Part shown: positions 47,472-57,011 of the stretch, piece by piece
Position numbering within the stretch: position 1 is the first letter of the stretch
Layout of the letters: each line of letters begins with the position of its first letter
DNA from: Faunimonas pinastri
Lineage (GTDB): Bacteria > Pseudomonadota > Alphaproteobacteria > Rhizobiales > Afifellaceae
Assembly: GCF_900110915.1 (NCBI RefSeq)
Contig: NZ_FOFG01000005.1
Coordinates: forward strand, 172,595-236,594
Direction: 5' to 3'
Length of the DNA stretch: 64,000 nt
Made by a program: the position numbers and the translations under genes
The notes under the pieces: model-generated
Told to the model about the DNA's origin: nothing
Seen by the model: only the letters and a program-made list of their open reading frames with translations
The model's database searches: none

Positions 47472-49139
47472 CTATTCGTCGATGCGGGCCAACCGCCACT
47501 TCACCGCGGGCGCGGCGCCGGTTTCCGCCGCGATCACGATCTGCGTCGTCGGTCGGCTCGGGAAGACGTCGGAGAACTCGATGCTCTCTTCCAGTTCCAG
47601 CGGGTAATTCGCCGAGAATCGCCAGCGCGTCCCGTCAGGCGTCGCGAGTTCCATCGCGTCCTCGTCCTGCTCCAGCGTGGCGACGATGTCGTGGTGCAGA
47701 TGGAAGCGGAGCTCGAAGATCCGGATCTGCGCATCGGCCGGCCCGGCGAACTGGTCGGTGCCTTCCAGCATCGCGCCGTCGGCTGCCAGCCGCAGCCCGC
47801 GCCGGTGAATGAGCCCGAAGCGCTTGACGTAGCCGTCATGGCTGAGATGCAGGGCGGTGCGGTTCTCCTTCCCGCCCTCGCGCTTGGAGGTCACGACCTT
47901 GGGACCCGAAACGATGCGGGCGTCCGCCGTCGGGCCGGCGAACTCGCTGGAGGATTCGTCGGCGAGAACGGCCGTGCAATGGGCAGCCGTCAGCCGCGCG
48001 GCGCGGCGAAGCGCCAGGTGGCGGGCACTCGGCGCGCCGCAATTGATGAAGATCCGCTGGTTGCGGCTGGAGAATTCGAAGGAGAGCGTTCCCGCATGCG
48101 CCTCGGTGCTGAAAGGCGGCAGCGGCGGTGCGCCGGCATCGACCAGCAGCAGGCTTTCCCCATGCTGCACCCGCTCGAAGCCGGAATAGGAAGCGGTGGA
48201 GATCGGCATCCCCAGCGTCTCGTCATAGGAGAGCACGGTCGCCACGAGATCGCGCGACGAGGACGAGGCGCCGTTGAAATGCGCGAACGCGCCGTCGCCG
48301 TGCCGGAAGAAACGCAGCATCGGCATCATGCGGTCGATGGAACCGATCAGGAGTTCGGATGGCAGCTCGCCGCGGGCGATCAGCGCCTGCCTGAGCGGCA
48401 ACAGGTCGATCAGCGCCTGCACGAGGATCGCGGGATTGCGCGAGATATGCCCGCCATCCGGCAGGATCTGCTTCTTGAGTTCCTGATCCAGCCGGTCGAG
48501 CCCGGCGCGGGCGAGCCGCGCCTGCCCGGACAGCGAGATGCCGGTCATGGCGATCGCGATCGCCGCCTGCAGGCGCGGCAGGCCGGGCTTGGCCGTGCCG
48601 ATCCGCGTGCGCAGGAACACGGCATGGCGCACCAGCGTCTGCACGAAGCGGCGATAGACCTCGTGGTCCGCGCCGTCGAGGATCAGCCGCGACTGCGCGA
48701 GGAACGACAGCGTGCGCTGCGCGGTGATATCGGTGTCCCAGACGATGGGCGCGCCGCGACGATAGATGCGGATCCAGTCCTCGGTGATCGCCCGGGCGTT
48801 GGAGCGGGCGAGCGGCGTGTCGGCCGCCTTCAGATGGCGAAGCCAGCGGAAGGAATGCAGCTCGCGCAGCCAATCCTCCGACGGCGGCTCGATCTCGAAG
48901 GGGGATGCGCCCGCCGTCTCCACCGCCCGCCCGGCAAAAACGAAGCGGCCGGCATAGATGTCCAGCGCCAGCACGGGATCGGCGGTGCGCAGATCGGGGG
49001 GTGCGATGAGGAGCTGCGAGCCGCCGCTGCGGCCGGGCCGGAGATGCCCCAGGCCTTCAACCACGCCGCCGACCGGCACGAAGCGGCCCGCTCGTTGGAG
49101 AGCAAACCGAAACCGTTCACCCGGCGCGAATGTTGACAT
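47472..49139 (-). CDS. Heparinase II/III family protein
   Basis: The 555-residue protein has an N-terminal alpha-helical toroid (FRWLRHLKAA near residue 102; RIYRRGAPIVWDTDI) and a C-terminal heparinase II/III-like beta domain (from about residue 320; FINCGAPSARHLALRRAARL region). It has no signal peptide at the chosen ATG (49139), so periplasmic polysaccharide lyase activity is doubtful. This gene lies between purH and rsmB throughout Hyphomicrobiales, which argues for a conserved but unknown role. Confidence 0.82.
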   Translation of the reverse strand: MSTFAPGERFRFALQRAGRFVPVGGVVEGLGHLRPGRSGGSQLLIAPPDLRTADPVLALDIYAGRFVFAGRAVETAGASPFEIEPPSEDWLRELHSFRWLRHLKAADTPLARSNARAITEDWIRIYRRGAPIVWDTDITAQRTLSFLAQSRLILDGADHEVYRRFVQTLVRHAVFLRTRIGTAKPGLPRLQAAIAIAMTGISLSGQARLARAGLDRLDQELKKQILPDGGHISRNPAILVQALIDLLPLRQALIARGELPSELLIGSIDRMMPMLRFFRHGDGAFAHFNGASSSSRDLVATVLSYDETLGMPISTASYSGFERVQHGESLLLVDAGAPPLPPFSTEAHAGTLSFEFSSRNQRIFINCGAPSARHLALRRAARLTAAHCTAVLADESSSEFAGPTADARIVSGPKVVTSKREGGKENRTALHLSHDGYVKRFGLIHRRGLRLAADGAMLEGTDQFAGPADAQIRIFELRFHLHHDIVATLEQDEDAMELATPDGTRWRFSANYPLELEESIEFSDVFPSRPTTQIVIAAETGAAPAVKWRLARIDE

Positions 49140-49174
49140 GGATCGCGGGTAACCCTGTTCGCGGAGATTGGCAA

Positions 49175-49200
49175 GAAAAAGGCCGGCGCGGGCGCCGGCC
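49175..49200 (-). terminator. Intrinsic terminator after rsmB
   Basis: On the minus strand an 8-bp stem, GGCCGGCG (complement of 49193-49200) with CGCCGGCC (complement of 49181-49188), is followed by TTTTT. It separates rsmB from the heparinase-like gene. Confidence 0.85.
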
Positions 49201-49230
49201 CTCAACAGATCTGATCGGGAGCGGCCGTTC

Positions 49231-50706
49231 TCAGCCCTGGCGGACGAAACGGGCGGCGAAGAAGCCATCCATGCCGGGCTCCGCGTTGGCCGTGCCCGCA
49301 TCGTGGCAGGGCAGGGTGCGGAGCGTGCCGGAACCGGTGACGACGTGGGCGAGGCCGCCCACTTCCGCCGGGAGCACCGGCTCCAGCCGGAACTCAGGAT
49401 GAGCGCGCAGGAACGGCTCGATATGCGCCTCGCCCTCCTGCGGCTCCAGCGAGCAGGTGCAGAAGACGAGCCGGCCGCCGGGCTTCACCCAGCCCGCCAC
49501 GCGGTCCAGCATCTTCGCCTGCAGCGCGGAAAGGGTTGCCACGTCCTCCGGCGTCTTCAGCCAGGCGACGTCGGGATGGCGGCGGATCGTGCCCGTTGCC
49601 GAGCAGGGCGCATCGAGGAGGATTGCGTCGAACGGCGCTTCCGGCTCGTAGGCCAGCACGTCGGCGGCTTTCAGCGTGGCGGAAAGGCCGAGGCGGTCGA
49701 GGTTCTGCGCCAGCCGCTTCAGCCGGTTTTCGGAAAGATCGATCGCCGTGACGTCGGCGCCGGCCGCCGCGAGCTCCGCCGTCTTGCCGCCGGGCGCGGC
49801 GCAGAGATCGGCGACATGCAGCCCCGCGACATCGCCGAGGAGGCGCGCGGGAAGGGCGGCGGCTGCGTCCTGCACCCACCAGTCGCCCTCGGCGAAGCCC
49901 GGCAGCAGCGAGACGCGCCGCGTTTCGGCAAGGCGGACCGTGCCGGTGGAGAGCACCACGCCTTCCACGGCGGCGGCGACCGCTTCGGCGTCGCGCTTGG
50001 GCGTCAGGTCGAGGCCCGGCTGTTGCGCGTGCGCGGTGGCGATCGCGGTCGCGGTGTCCTCGCCGTAAGCTTCGGTCCAGCTGGCGAAGAGCCAGTCCGG
50101 CGTGTTCAGCCGCGCGGCATCCGTGCGGCCGGCCAGAAGCTCGCGCTCGCGGGCGATGCGGCGGAGCACGCCGTTGACCAGTCCGCGCGCGTCGCGGGTA
50201 CGCCGGTTTTCGGCGGCGACCGTGACGGCGATGCTGACGGCGGCATGGTCCGGCACGTCGAGAAACAGGATCTGCGCCGCGCCGACCATGAGCAGGATGC
50301 GGAGCGCCTCGGCATTGGCGGGCAGCTTGTGCTCGATGCAGCGGTCGAGCGCCGCTTCCAGCTCGCCGCGATGGCGCAGCACCGCGCCGACGATGGCGCG
50401 CACCAGCGCCCGGTCGCGCGCGTCGAGATCGCGGAAATGCGGAATGCCGTGATGCTCGTCCAGGAGCGCATCGAGCGGCACGCGCTTTTCCAGCACGCGC
50501 TCGAGGATCGAGGCCGCCGTCTTGCGGCTGGCGAGTCCTTCGCGACCGCGGCGCGGCATGTCGGCCTTGTCAGCGCGCGGCCCCGGCCGAACATCAGCTC
50601 GGGAATCAGGTCGGGAATCGGGGCGCTGCTGCGCGTCCGCGCCCTTGGCCGGGCGCTTGCGGCTGCCTTCGCGGCGGCCGGGCTTCTGTTCCACGGGATC
50701 GCTCAT
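49231..50706 (-). CDS. rsmB: 16S rRNA m5C967 methyltransferase (RsmB/Sun)
   Basis: The 491-residue protein has a disordered basic N-terminus, a NusB-like RNA-binding domain (about residues 60-190), and the m5C methyltransferase domain with SAM loop LCAAPGGKT near residue 299, the DAPCSATG motif IV, and the catalytic Cys in [10 protein letters not shown]. Its start overlaps the htpX stop (ATGA). Confidence 0.93.
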   Translation of the reverse strand: MSDPVEQKPGRREGSRKRPAKGADAQQRPDSRPDSRADVRPGPRADKADMPRRGREGLASRKTAASILERVLEKRVPLDALLDEHHGIPHFRDLDARDRALVRAIVGAVLRHRGELEAALDRCIEHKLPANAEALRILLMVGAAQILFLDVPDHAAVSIAVTVAAENRRTRDARGLVNGVLRRIARERELLAGRTDAARLNTPDWLFASWTEAYGEDTATAIATAHAQQPGLDLTPKRDAEAVAAAVEGVVLSTGTVRLAETRRVSLLPGFAEGDWWVQDAAAALPARLLGDVAGLHVADLCAAPGGKTAELAAAGADVTAIDLSENRLKRLAQNLDRLGLSATLKAADVLAYEPEAPFDAILLDAPCSATGTIRRHPDVAWLKTPEDVATLSALQAKMLDRVAGWVKPGGRLVFCTCSLEPQEGEAHIEPFLRAHPEFRLEPVLPAEVGGLAHVVTGSGTLRTLPCHDAGTANAEPGMDGFFAARFVRQG

Positions 50707-51686
50707 CCCCAGGGCCCGCGATGGGCGGAAGTGCCATTCGACGACTGGCCCGAACGCGCCCCCGAACGAGACCAGGGGCCGGAAAAGGAGCCGCCCTGAT
50801 CGAGGGGAGCCTTTGGCGAAACGGGCGCGGCCGCAAAGCCGCCTTCGCCCGCCATCTGCCGGAGGGCCTCGACGCGGTTCGCCGTGGCGGGGTGGGTGGA
50901 AAAGAGATTGTCCATCCGCGCTCCGGACAGGGGATTGATGATAAAAAGATGCGCCGTCGCCGGGTTACCTTCCGCCGACGCCATCGGCGTCCGTCGGGCC
51001 GCGTTGTCGATCTTTTGCAGCGCGGATGCAAGCCACAGCGGATTGCCGCAGATTTCCGCGCCGCCCCGGTCGGCGGCATATTCGCGCGAACGGCTGACGG
51101 CCATCTGCACCACCATGGCGGCGAGCGGCGCGGTGATTGCTGCCAGCAGCACGCCGACGGTGCCCAGCGGATTGTTGCGGCTGTCGCGCGAACCGCCGAA
51201 GAAGAAAGCGAAATTGGCGAGCATGGAGATCGCGCCGGCGAGCGTCGCGGTGATCGTCATGGTCAGCGTATCGCGGTGGCGGATGTGGGCCAGTTCATGC
51301 GCGATGACGCCGGCCAGTTCCTCGCGCGGAAGCTGCGCGGTGATGCCCGTCGTGGCGGCGACCGCCGCGTGCTCCGGGTCGCGCCCGGTGGCGAAGGCGT
51401 TGGGCTGATGATCATCGATCAGGTAGACCCGCGGCATCGGCATGCCCGCGCGGCCCGCGAGTTCGGCCACGAGGCCATGGAGACCGGGTGCGGTGCGGGC
51501 GTCGACCTCGGTGGCATTGTGCATGCGCAGCACGAGCTTGTCGGCGTTCCAGTAGCTGAACACGTTCATCGCGGCGGCAACCAGAAAGGCGATGCCCATG
51601 CCGCCGGTTCCGCCGATGAGATAGCCGGCTCCGGTGAAGATGGCGGTCATCGCCGCCAGGAGCACCGTCGTCTTCAGTGAGTTCAA
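50703..51686 (-). CDS. htpX: Membrane zinc metalloprotease HtpX
   Basis: HtpX degrades damaged membrane proteins together with FtsH. The 327-residue protein has two N-terminal membrane helices (residues 8-45), the HELAH zinc motif near residue 129 with the glutamate ligand in [13 protein letters not shown], and two further hydrophobic segments. The glycine/serine-rich tail is usual in alphaproteobacteria. Its promoter region holds an 11-bp direct repeat. Confidence 0.94.
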   Translation of the reverse strand: MNSLKTTVLLAAMTAIFTGAGYLIGGTGGMGIAFLVAAAMNVFSYWNADKLVLRMHNATEVDARTAPGLHGLVAELAGRAGMPMPRVYLIDDHQPNAFATGRDPEHAAVAATTGITAQLPREELAGVIAHELAHIRHRDTLTMTITATLAGAISMLANFAFFFGGSRDSRNNPLGTVGVLLAAITAPLAAMVVQMAVSRSREYAADRGGAEICGNPLWLASALQKIDNAARRTPMASAEGNPATAHLFIINPLSGARMDNLFSTHPATANRVEALRQMAGEGGFAAAPVSPKAPLDQGGSFSGPWSRSGARSGQSSNGTSAHRGPWG

Positions 51687-51744
51687 GCCGTTCTCCTTGC
51701 CGCCTTGCCTTTGGGTGCGGCCCTTCCAACATCGGCCCCGAACA

Positions 51745-51773
51745 TTATGATGGGCCCGGATATTATGATGGGA
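51745..51773. repeat. 11-bp direct repeat in the htpX upstream region
   Basis: ATTATGATGGG occurs at 51745-51755 and 51763-51773, an 18-bp period. On the minus strand each copy contains CATAAT, a -10-like hexamer pointing towards htpX. It may be a duplicated promoter element or a regulator site. The nearest gene start is 58 bp away. Confidence 0.45.
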
Positions 51774-51882
51774 AAGCCGGAGACGGCGTTCAACGGCGAT
51801 GCGACCCGCAACCGGGCAGGCCGGCGTTCACGCGGACCCCGGCGACGAACGCCGGATGCAGGCAGAAACCAGGAGTGACGGC

Positions 51883-52149
51883 ATGACGGACGAAACGGCA
51901 AAGGCAGGCGCACCGGCGGCCCAAAGCGCGGCAGGCGGCACGGGAGCGAACGCAGGAGCAGGCGAGACCGCGCAGCGCACCCTTTCCCCGGAAGCCCAGC
52001 GCGCACTGGCCGAGGCGGCCGAACGCCGAACAGCCGAGCAACGCCCCACTGAGGAAGCCGACCGCCCCCGCGAGATCAACGGCCGCGAAGGCCCGGAGCC
52101 GGTGCGTTTCGGCGATTGGGAGATCAAGGGTAGAGCGAGCGATTTCTAG
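51883..52149 (+). CDS. DUF1674 protein, SdhAF4-like succinate dehydrogenase assembly factor
   Basis: The 88-residue protein has an Ala/Gly-rich, disordered N-terminus and the conserved C-terminal DUF1674 motif EINGREGPEPVRFGDW ending in SDF. In mitochondria, SDHAF4 binds flavinylated SdhA before complex II assembly. The ATG at 51883 is preceded by GGAG at 8 nt; a longer in-frame start at 51799 lacks support. A 9-bp inverted repeat (51821-51829 and 51847-51855) lies in its leader. Confidence 0.82.
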   Translation: MTDETAKAGAPAAQSAAGGTGANAGAGETAQRTLSPEAQRALAEAAERRTAEQRPTEEADRPREINGREGPEPVRFGDWEIKGRASDF

Positions 52150-52454
52150 AGGGCACACTGTTACACGGGAGGCATAACCCACCCACAGACAAGAAGCAGG
52201 ACCTGGGAGCCTTTCGAGATCAATTAACCTTCCATCCCCCCGACAACTAACCCACTCTTTTCGTGCTAGATCGAAGCGTTTGCCCGCTAAGCAAAATAGC
52301 TGAAGGCGAGGTTCACGCTGAATAGCGGCGGCTCACAGATCGCAAAGTTCTATTCTATAAACCAAGCTCGGCCATCAAGCACTGATCCGCTCTGGTAGCG
52401 ACAGGGAGCTTATCAGGAGCTGATAAGAAATCGGACAATCGATTGGAGGTTTTT
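52150..52454. other. AT-richer intergenic region upstream of fic, with palindrome
   Basis: The 305 bp hold no supported gene and no visible antitoxin frame. Base composition falls here and stays low through the Fic gene. A perfect palindrome, CTTATCAG (52409-52416), GAG, CTGATAAG (52420-52427), lies 27 bp before the Fic start codon, where a repressor would act. Confidence 0.5.
52409..52427. promoter_or_regulatory. Palindrome upstream of fic (candidate operator)
   Basis: Two 8-bp arms with a 3-nt spacer lie between the expected promoter and the ribosome-binding site GGAGG (52445-52449). No regulator gene is adjacent, so the cognate protein is unknown, and autoregulation by the Fic protein is only a possibility. 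Confidence 0.45.
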
Positions 52455-53858
52455 ATGGTCTACGTTGATCAGATCCAGCTCCCACAAGACATACAGTTCT
52501 CTCCAGAGACCTTGAACTTATTGGATGAGGTTCAGTCCGCAATCGCTGAAATAAGTTCGATAAGGCCGTTTGATCCGGAGGTAAACAGTAGAATTTCGAC
52601 GGAATTTCTCCCCGATAGAGTTACTGCAAGTCTTAACATAGAAGGTATTTCGGTATCTAGGCGTCAGACTCTTCTGATGATGGACGCGATGACGCTCTCT
52701 GAGAATTCGTCGAAGGCCGAGCAAGAAGTATATAATGCACTAAAGGCAGACGAATTTGTTTTTGACTTGGCTTTAAGCGGCCAGTCGCTGACATCCAGCG
52801 CGGTAAGGGAGATAAATCGCATTCTCCAAGACAGAGTTCTTAAAACGGCAGGAACTTACCGTCAGCAAAACGTCGAGATCACTGGAGCGGCGTTTCAGCC
52901 TCCAGATCATACGAGTGTCCCTCAACTGATATCTGACCTTGTCGACGCATATTGCAGTATCGGCAATGTGCATCCGGTCCTGAAAGCCGCTTGGCTTCAT
53001 GCCTCATTCACGCATATCCATCCATTTGAAGACGGAAATGGTAGAACCGGTCGTCTACTACAGGACTTATCTCTTCTGTATGACGGCTACTATCCAACCG
53101 GAATCCCTTCACATCGTCGAGATGATTACTATGACGCACTTGAGTGCGCAGATTCCGGAGATTGGAACCAGATATGTCAGATGATCTGCGAGTTCGAGCT
53201 CACGGTACTCTCTAAGGTGCAAGCGATCTACAATGAGGTCAGAAGCAGGGGTGAATTCATCACTGCTCTGGCAAAAAGGGCCAAGGAAACAAGAACAGGA
53301 GCGCTTCACAAGCAATACGTTGTTTGGAAGCAAAGAATGCATAACTTTACAAATCAAATAGTGGCCACTTGCGATGACGTAAATCGTAGCAGCGATATAT
53401 TGTTCGTTAGAACTGATCAGCATGAAATAATTGACTTCCCGACGTGGCAGGAAATTTCGGAGAAAGGAAGGCGAAGCAAAACGTGGGTACTGAATCAGAC
53501 GTGGTTTTCAGAGGGGCAACCCTTCTACAAATCGATTCTATATTTTCGTCGGCACGAATTCAGACCTGATGATGTATTTAGTAGAGATCAACTTTATGGA
53601 AAGGTCTCTCTGTTTCTGACTGGGGGGGAGCCAGAGGATGGATATCGGTTCGATTTCAACCGGTTCGCCGACCGTGACATAAGATTCCGTGAGTTGCTCC
53701 TAGTTGATGGCGGGCTTCATGTTTTTAGAAGTACTCGTAAGTTCAGAGTGGGACGGTTCGGAGAAGAGGAAATCTGGCAATGTGATGATGAGTTAGACTC
53801 GTCGAAGGTAGTCCAGGAGATTGTCGAGGACATCTTCCGGAGAAAACTTGGATTGTAG
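52455..53858 (+). CDS. Class II Fic-domain protein with unknown C-terminal extension
   Basis: The 467-residue protein has the full FIC motif HPFEDGNGRTGR at residues 189-200 (catalytic His189), a flap near residues 133-150, and the inhibitory motif SLNIEG at 59-64 (SxxxEG), placed before the core as in class II Fic enzymes. It should therefore be an autoinhibited AMP-transferase. Residues from about 250 on, with many aromatic and charged residues, form an unrecognised domain or domains. Base composition is much more AT-rich than neighbours, indicating recent acquisition. No partner toxin or antitoxin gene is adjacent. Confidence 0.88.
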   Translation: MVYVDQIQLPQDIQFSPETLNLLDEVQSAIAEISSIRPFDPEVNSRISTEFLPDRVTASLNIEGISVSRRQTLLMMDAMTLSENSSKAEQEVYNALKADEFVFDLALSGQSLTSSAVREINRILQDRVLKTAGTYRQQNVEITGAAFQPPDHTSVPQLISDLVDAYCSIGNVHPVLKAAWLHASFTHIHPFEDGNGRTGRLLQDLSLLYDGYYPTGIPSHRRDDYYDALECADSGDWNQICQMICEFELTVLSKVQAIYNEVRSRGEFITALAKRAKETRTGALHKQYVVWKQRMHNFTNQIVATCDDVNRSSDILFVRTDQHEIIDFPTWQEISEKGRRSKTWVLNQTWFSEGQPFYKSILYFRRHEFRPDDVFSRDQLYGKVSLFLTGGEPEDGYRFDFNRFADRDIRFRELLLVDGGLHVFRSTRKFRVGRFGEEEIWQCDDELDSSKVVQEIVEDIFRRKLGL

Positions 53859-54004
53859 TAAGATATGATCGATCGCACTCCTTCCTTTCATCTCTTTAGA
53901 TGTGATCGTTCTGGGGCGATCCGCTTCCGACGTCCTCTGTGACTTCTGCAGCGTACCCGCATACCGGGACAATGCGTGTTGCAATGTAGCAAGCGCGCCT
54001 TCCC

Positions 54005-55252
54005 TCAAGCCGCCTCCGTTCCCTGCACATGCAGCGCGTGGCCGAGTTTCTCGCGCTTGGTGGCGAGGTAGCGGGCGTTGTGGGGGTTGGCGGCGATTTC
54101 CAGGGGGACCGTTTCCACCACCTGGAGGCCGTAGCGCTCCAGCGCTTCCGCCTTGCGCGGGTTGTTGCTGAGCAGGCGCAGCCGCGTGATGCCCAGCGCC
54201 TTCAGGATCTGCGCCGCCATGCCGTAGTCGCGAAGATCGTCGGCGAAGCCCAGATCGTGGTTCGCTTCCACCGTGTCGCGGCCATGATCCTGCAGCGCAT
54301 AGGCGCGGATCTTGTTGGCCAGCCCGATGCCGCGTCCCTCCTGCCCGCGCATGTAGAGAAGCGCGCCGGAAGACGCTTCCGAGATCATCCGCATGGAATG
54401 GCGAAGCTGCTCGCCGCAATCGCAGCGCATGGAGCCCAGCGCGTCGCCGGTCAGGCACTCCGAATGCACGCGCACCAGCGGCGCTTCGCCTGAGCCGTCG
54501 GCCGGGGCGGCGAGGGACCCCCCAGGAGGAGCGTTGACGAGCGCCAGATGCTCCTGCCCGTCGATGCGGCTGCGGAAAGCATGCGTCCGCATGGCTTCGT
54601 CGGTGTAGAGCGAGGGCAGGCGGGTCTGCGCGACGTCGTCCACCAGAATGTCGTGCTGCATGCGGTAGGCGGCGATCTCGGCGATGGAGAGCATGGGCAG
54701 GCCGTGCCTGGTCGCAAAGTTTTCCAGCTCCGCGCCGTGGGACATCTCGCCGTTCTCGCCGACGACTTCGCAGATCACGGCGGCAGGGCGCAGGCCGGCA
54801 AGGCGCATCAGGTCGACCGCGCCCTCGGTGTGGCCATCGCGGGCAAGCACGCCGCCATCTTCGGCGCGCAGCGGAAAGACGTGGCCGGGCGAGACCACGT
54901 CGCCGAGCTTGGCGTCCGGCGCGGTGGCGGCCTCGATCGTGCGGGCGCGGTCAAAGGCGGAAATGCCGGTGGTGATGCCGGTGCGCGCCTCGATGGAAAC
55001 GGTGAAGGCGGTCTTGCGGGAGGCGAGGTTGCGGGCGACCATCGGCGCGAGGCCCAGGAGATCGATCTGCTCGCCCGTCATCGGCACGCACATCAGGCCG
55101 CGGGCATGGGTGATCATGAAGTTCACCGCCTGCGGCGTGGCAAATTCGGCGGCGACGACGATGTCGCCCTCGTTCTCGCGGCTCTCGTCGTCGGTCAGCA
55201 GGATCATCCCGCCGTTCTTCAGGTGCTCAAGGGCTCTCGTGATGCGTGACAT
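54005..55252 (-). CDS. ribBA: Bifunctional 3,4-dihydroxy-2-butanone-4-phosphate synthase / GTP cyclohydrolase II-like protein
   Basis: The 415-residue protein has an N-terminal RibB domain (DDESRENEGDIVVAAEFAT, seen as DDESRENEGD, and GHTEGAVDL near residue 145) and a C-terminal RibA domain with the zinc cysteines in SECLTGDALGSMRCDCG near residue 267 and MRGQEGRGIGL. It thus retains the residues for both reactions. It lies 57 bp after ribD on the same strand, under the FMN riboswitch. ribE is not between them. Confidence 0.93.
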   Translation of the reverse strand: MSRITRALEHLKNGGMILLTDDESRENEGDIVVAAEFATPQAVNFMITHARGLMCVPMTGEQIDLLGLAPMVARNLASRKTAFTVSIEARTGITTGISAFDRARTIEAATAPDAKLGDVVSPGHVFPLRAEDGGVLARDGHTEGAVDLMRLAGLRPAAVICEVVGENGEMSHGAELENFATRHGLPMLSIAEIAAYRMQHDILVDDVAQTRLPSLYTDEAMRTHAFRSRIDGQEHLALVNAPPGGSLAAPADGSGEAPLVRVHSECLTGDALGSMRCDCGEQLRHSMRMISEASSGALLYMRGQEGRGIGLANKIRAYALQDHGRDTVEANHDLGFADDLRDYGMAAQILKALGITRLRLLSNNPRKAEALERYGLQVVETVPLEIAANPHNARYLATKREKLGHALHVQGTEAA

Positions 55253-55309
55253 GGCAATTCCCGTGGTCTGTGCCGGCGCTGACGCTGCCGGGCGAATGCG
55301 TGAAAAGGA

Positions 55310-56347
55310 TCAGGTTCGGGGCGATGAAACGGGCTCCCGGCGGCGGATGGTGACGTCGTCCGGCGCGCCGGGGCGGGCGGATTTGCGGATGACGACGTGC
55401 TCGTCCCAAAGCCCGCCATCGAGAACGGAGCGGACGATCTCCGGCCCGGCTTCCACCAGCACTTCGGTGGCGCCCGCATCGGCGAGGCGGCGGAGCGCGG
55501 TCGTGAGATCGTGCTCGACGCTGACGATGAAGCCCCGGGCCTTGGCCGCCTCGACATAGGCCTCGGGGACGCGGGCGCGGCGATCGAGAATGGCGAGGTG
55601 GCGGCGTTTGCCCGGAAAGTCCGCGACGCGGCGCACGGTGAATTCGGGATCGTCGGCCAGCACCGTGCCGGAGCCGGTAAGGATCGCGTCGGCGCGGCGG
55701 CGAAGTTCGTGGGCGAGCTTGAGAGAGGCTTCGGAGGTGAAGGTCTTGCGGCCGGCGGGCGGGATCATGTCGCCCGCCTCGTCCAGCGCCTGCTTGACGG
55801 TGACCCAGGGCAGGCCGGTCAGCGTTCGCTTGACGAAGGGGCCGATCAGGTCGGCGCAATCGGCGAGGAGGGTGTCGCGGTCGGGATGCGGGAGGTCGGC
55901 CAGCCTATGGACGGCCAGGCCCGCCGCGCGTAGCCGCGCCGCGCCGCCGCTCGCCACCGGATTGGGATCGGCCACGCCGATCCACACCTCGCGCGCCGGC
56001 GTCTCCAGGATTGCCCCGGCGCAAGGCGGCGTGCGGCCGGTGTGGTTGCAGGGCTCCAGCGTGACGACGAAAGTGTGGATGCGGTCGAGCGTGCCCGCTT
56101 CGCGGCATTGGCGGATCGCCAGCGCCTCGGCATGAAGCTCGCCGGCCCTGTGGTGCGCGGCAACGGCGAGCACCTGACCTTCGGCGTCGAGAATGGTGCA
56201 GCCGACGGGGGGATTGGGCGCGGTGGCGCCGACGAAGCGGCGCGCCTCATCAATCGCGCAACGGAATGCGGCGGCAATCGCCGCGGCGCGCGCGTGGTTC
56301 GTCCCGGCGTTTCGGGAAAGGCTGGTCAGATCGAAAACGGCACCCAT
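55310..56347 (-). CDS. ribD: Riboflavin biosynthesis deaminase/reductase RibD
   Basis: The 345-residue protein has the deaminase zinc site (HAEALAIRQC near residue 72; LEPCNHTGRTPPC near residue 96) and a C-terminal reductase domain (GSGTVLADDPEFTVR near residue 213). It converts the GTP-cyclohydrolase II product to the ribitylamino-uracil phosphate. The reductase domain looks slightly short at its C-terminus. It is the first gene behind the FMN riboswitch. Confidence 0.93.
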   Translation of the reverse strand: MGAVFDLTSLSRNAGTNHARAAAIAAAFRCAIDEARRFVGATAPNPPVGCTILDAEGQVLAVAAHHRAGELHAEALAIRQCREAGTLDRIHTFVVTLEPCNHTGRTPPCAGAILETPAREVWIGVADPNPVASGGAARLRAAGLAVHRLADLPHPDRDTLLADCADLIGPFVKRTLTGLPWVTVKQALDEAGDMIPPAGRKTFTSEASLKLAHELRRRADAILTGSGTVLADDPEFTVRRVADFPGKRRHLAILDRRARVPEAYVEAAKARGFIVSVEHDLTTALRRLADAGATEVLVEAGPEIVRSVLDGGLWDEHVVIRKSARPGAPDDVTIRRREPVSSPRT

Positions 56348-56391
56348 TCCGACAATCCCCGCTTTTCAGGGACGCAATCCGGGCGCATGGC

Positions 56392-56433
56392 GGCCTGATA
56401 CCGCGATTCCGAGCGGAATCGCGGTATCAGGCC
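56392..56433 (-). terminator. Perfect 19-bp hairpin directly after the FMN riboswitch
   Basis: Arms at 56392-56410 and 56415-56433 are perfectly complementary around a 4-nt loop (inner part GCGATTCC/GGAATCGC). It begins 2 nt after the aptamer and lies 45 bp before ribD. It could be the terminator arm of the expression platform, but no U-run follows in the direction of transcription. Confidence 0.55.
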
Positions 56434-56435
56434 GA

Positions 56436-56580
56436 CCGTTCTCTCTCATCCGGACTATACCGTCGGCCCCGGGATCACACCGGGTCTGCTGACCCCGCAA
56501 GGTTTCCCCTGCGGGCGCTCGCGGGCTGATGCGCTTGAGGCGCAAACACCGCCGGTGGGGAATCGCACCCCGCCCTGAGA
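56436..56580 (-). promoter_or_regulatory. FMN riboswitch (RFN element)
   Basis: The minus strand carries all conserved RFN blocks in order: GGGCGGGGTGCGATTC, CCCCACCGGCGGT, GCCCGCGAGC, GGTGTGATCCCGG, GGCCGACGGTATAG and GTCCGGATGAGAGAGAAC. It binds FMN and shuts off the downstream riboflavin genes. It precedes ribD-ribBA. Confidence 0.97.
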
Positions 56581-56843
56581 ACGTCCCATCCCCCATCGGG
56601 AGGATGACTATCGGTTTAGTGTAGGAACCTGAGACCCGTCCGACAAGCGGGAAACCGCATGGCGCCACACTGTTTCCGCTCCGTGCCCGACTTCGCACGA
56701 GCTGGCAGCGCGGCGATTATCCCACACTTGCCCATGCGACGATCCGACCGGATGCAAGGCGTCTGGTCAGTCGGTTCCCGGCGATGCTAGATGTGGCAAG
56801 AAGAAGGCGGGAGCCGATCCAAGGCCCCGTCGGGGAGTGAGAC

Positions 56844-57011
56844 ATGCGATACCTGTTGCTGCTGCCCTTCATCGGGCTGCTGCTGGTCGGGATCTATAAT
56901 TCCGACGCGCCGCGGCTCTTCGGCTTTCCATTTTTCTACTGGTACCAGCTCGTCTGGGTTCCCGTCACCGCGATCCTGATCTGGTTCGTGTACAGGAGCG
57001 TGCGTCGATGA
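56844..57011 (+). CDS. DUF3311 small membrane protein, symporter partner
   Basis: This 55-residue protein starts MRYLLLLPFIGLLLVGIYN and has two membrane helices (residues 3-18 and 30-50) with the DUF3311-type FPFFYWYQLVWVP block. Such proteins almost always precede an SSS-family symporter, and its stop overlaps the symporter start (ATGA). A GGGGAG site precedes the ATG. A structural partner role is inferred from linkage. Confidence 0.85.
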   Translation: MRYLLLLPFIGLLLVGIYNSDAPRLFGFPFFYWYQLVWVPVTAILIWFVYRSVRR

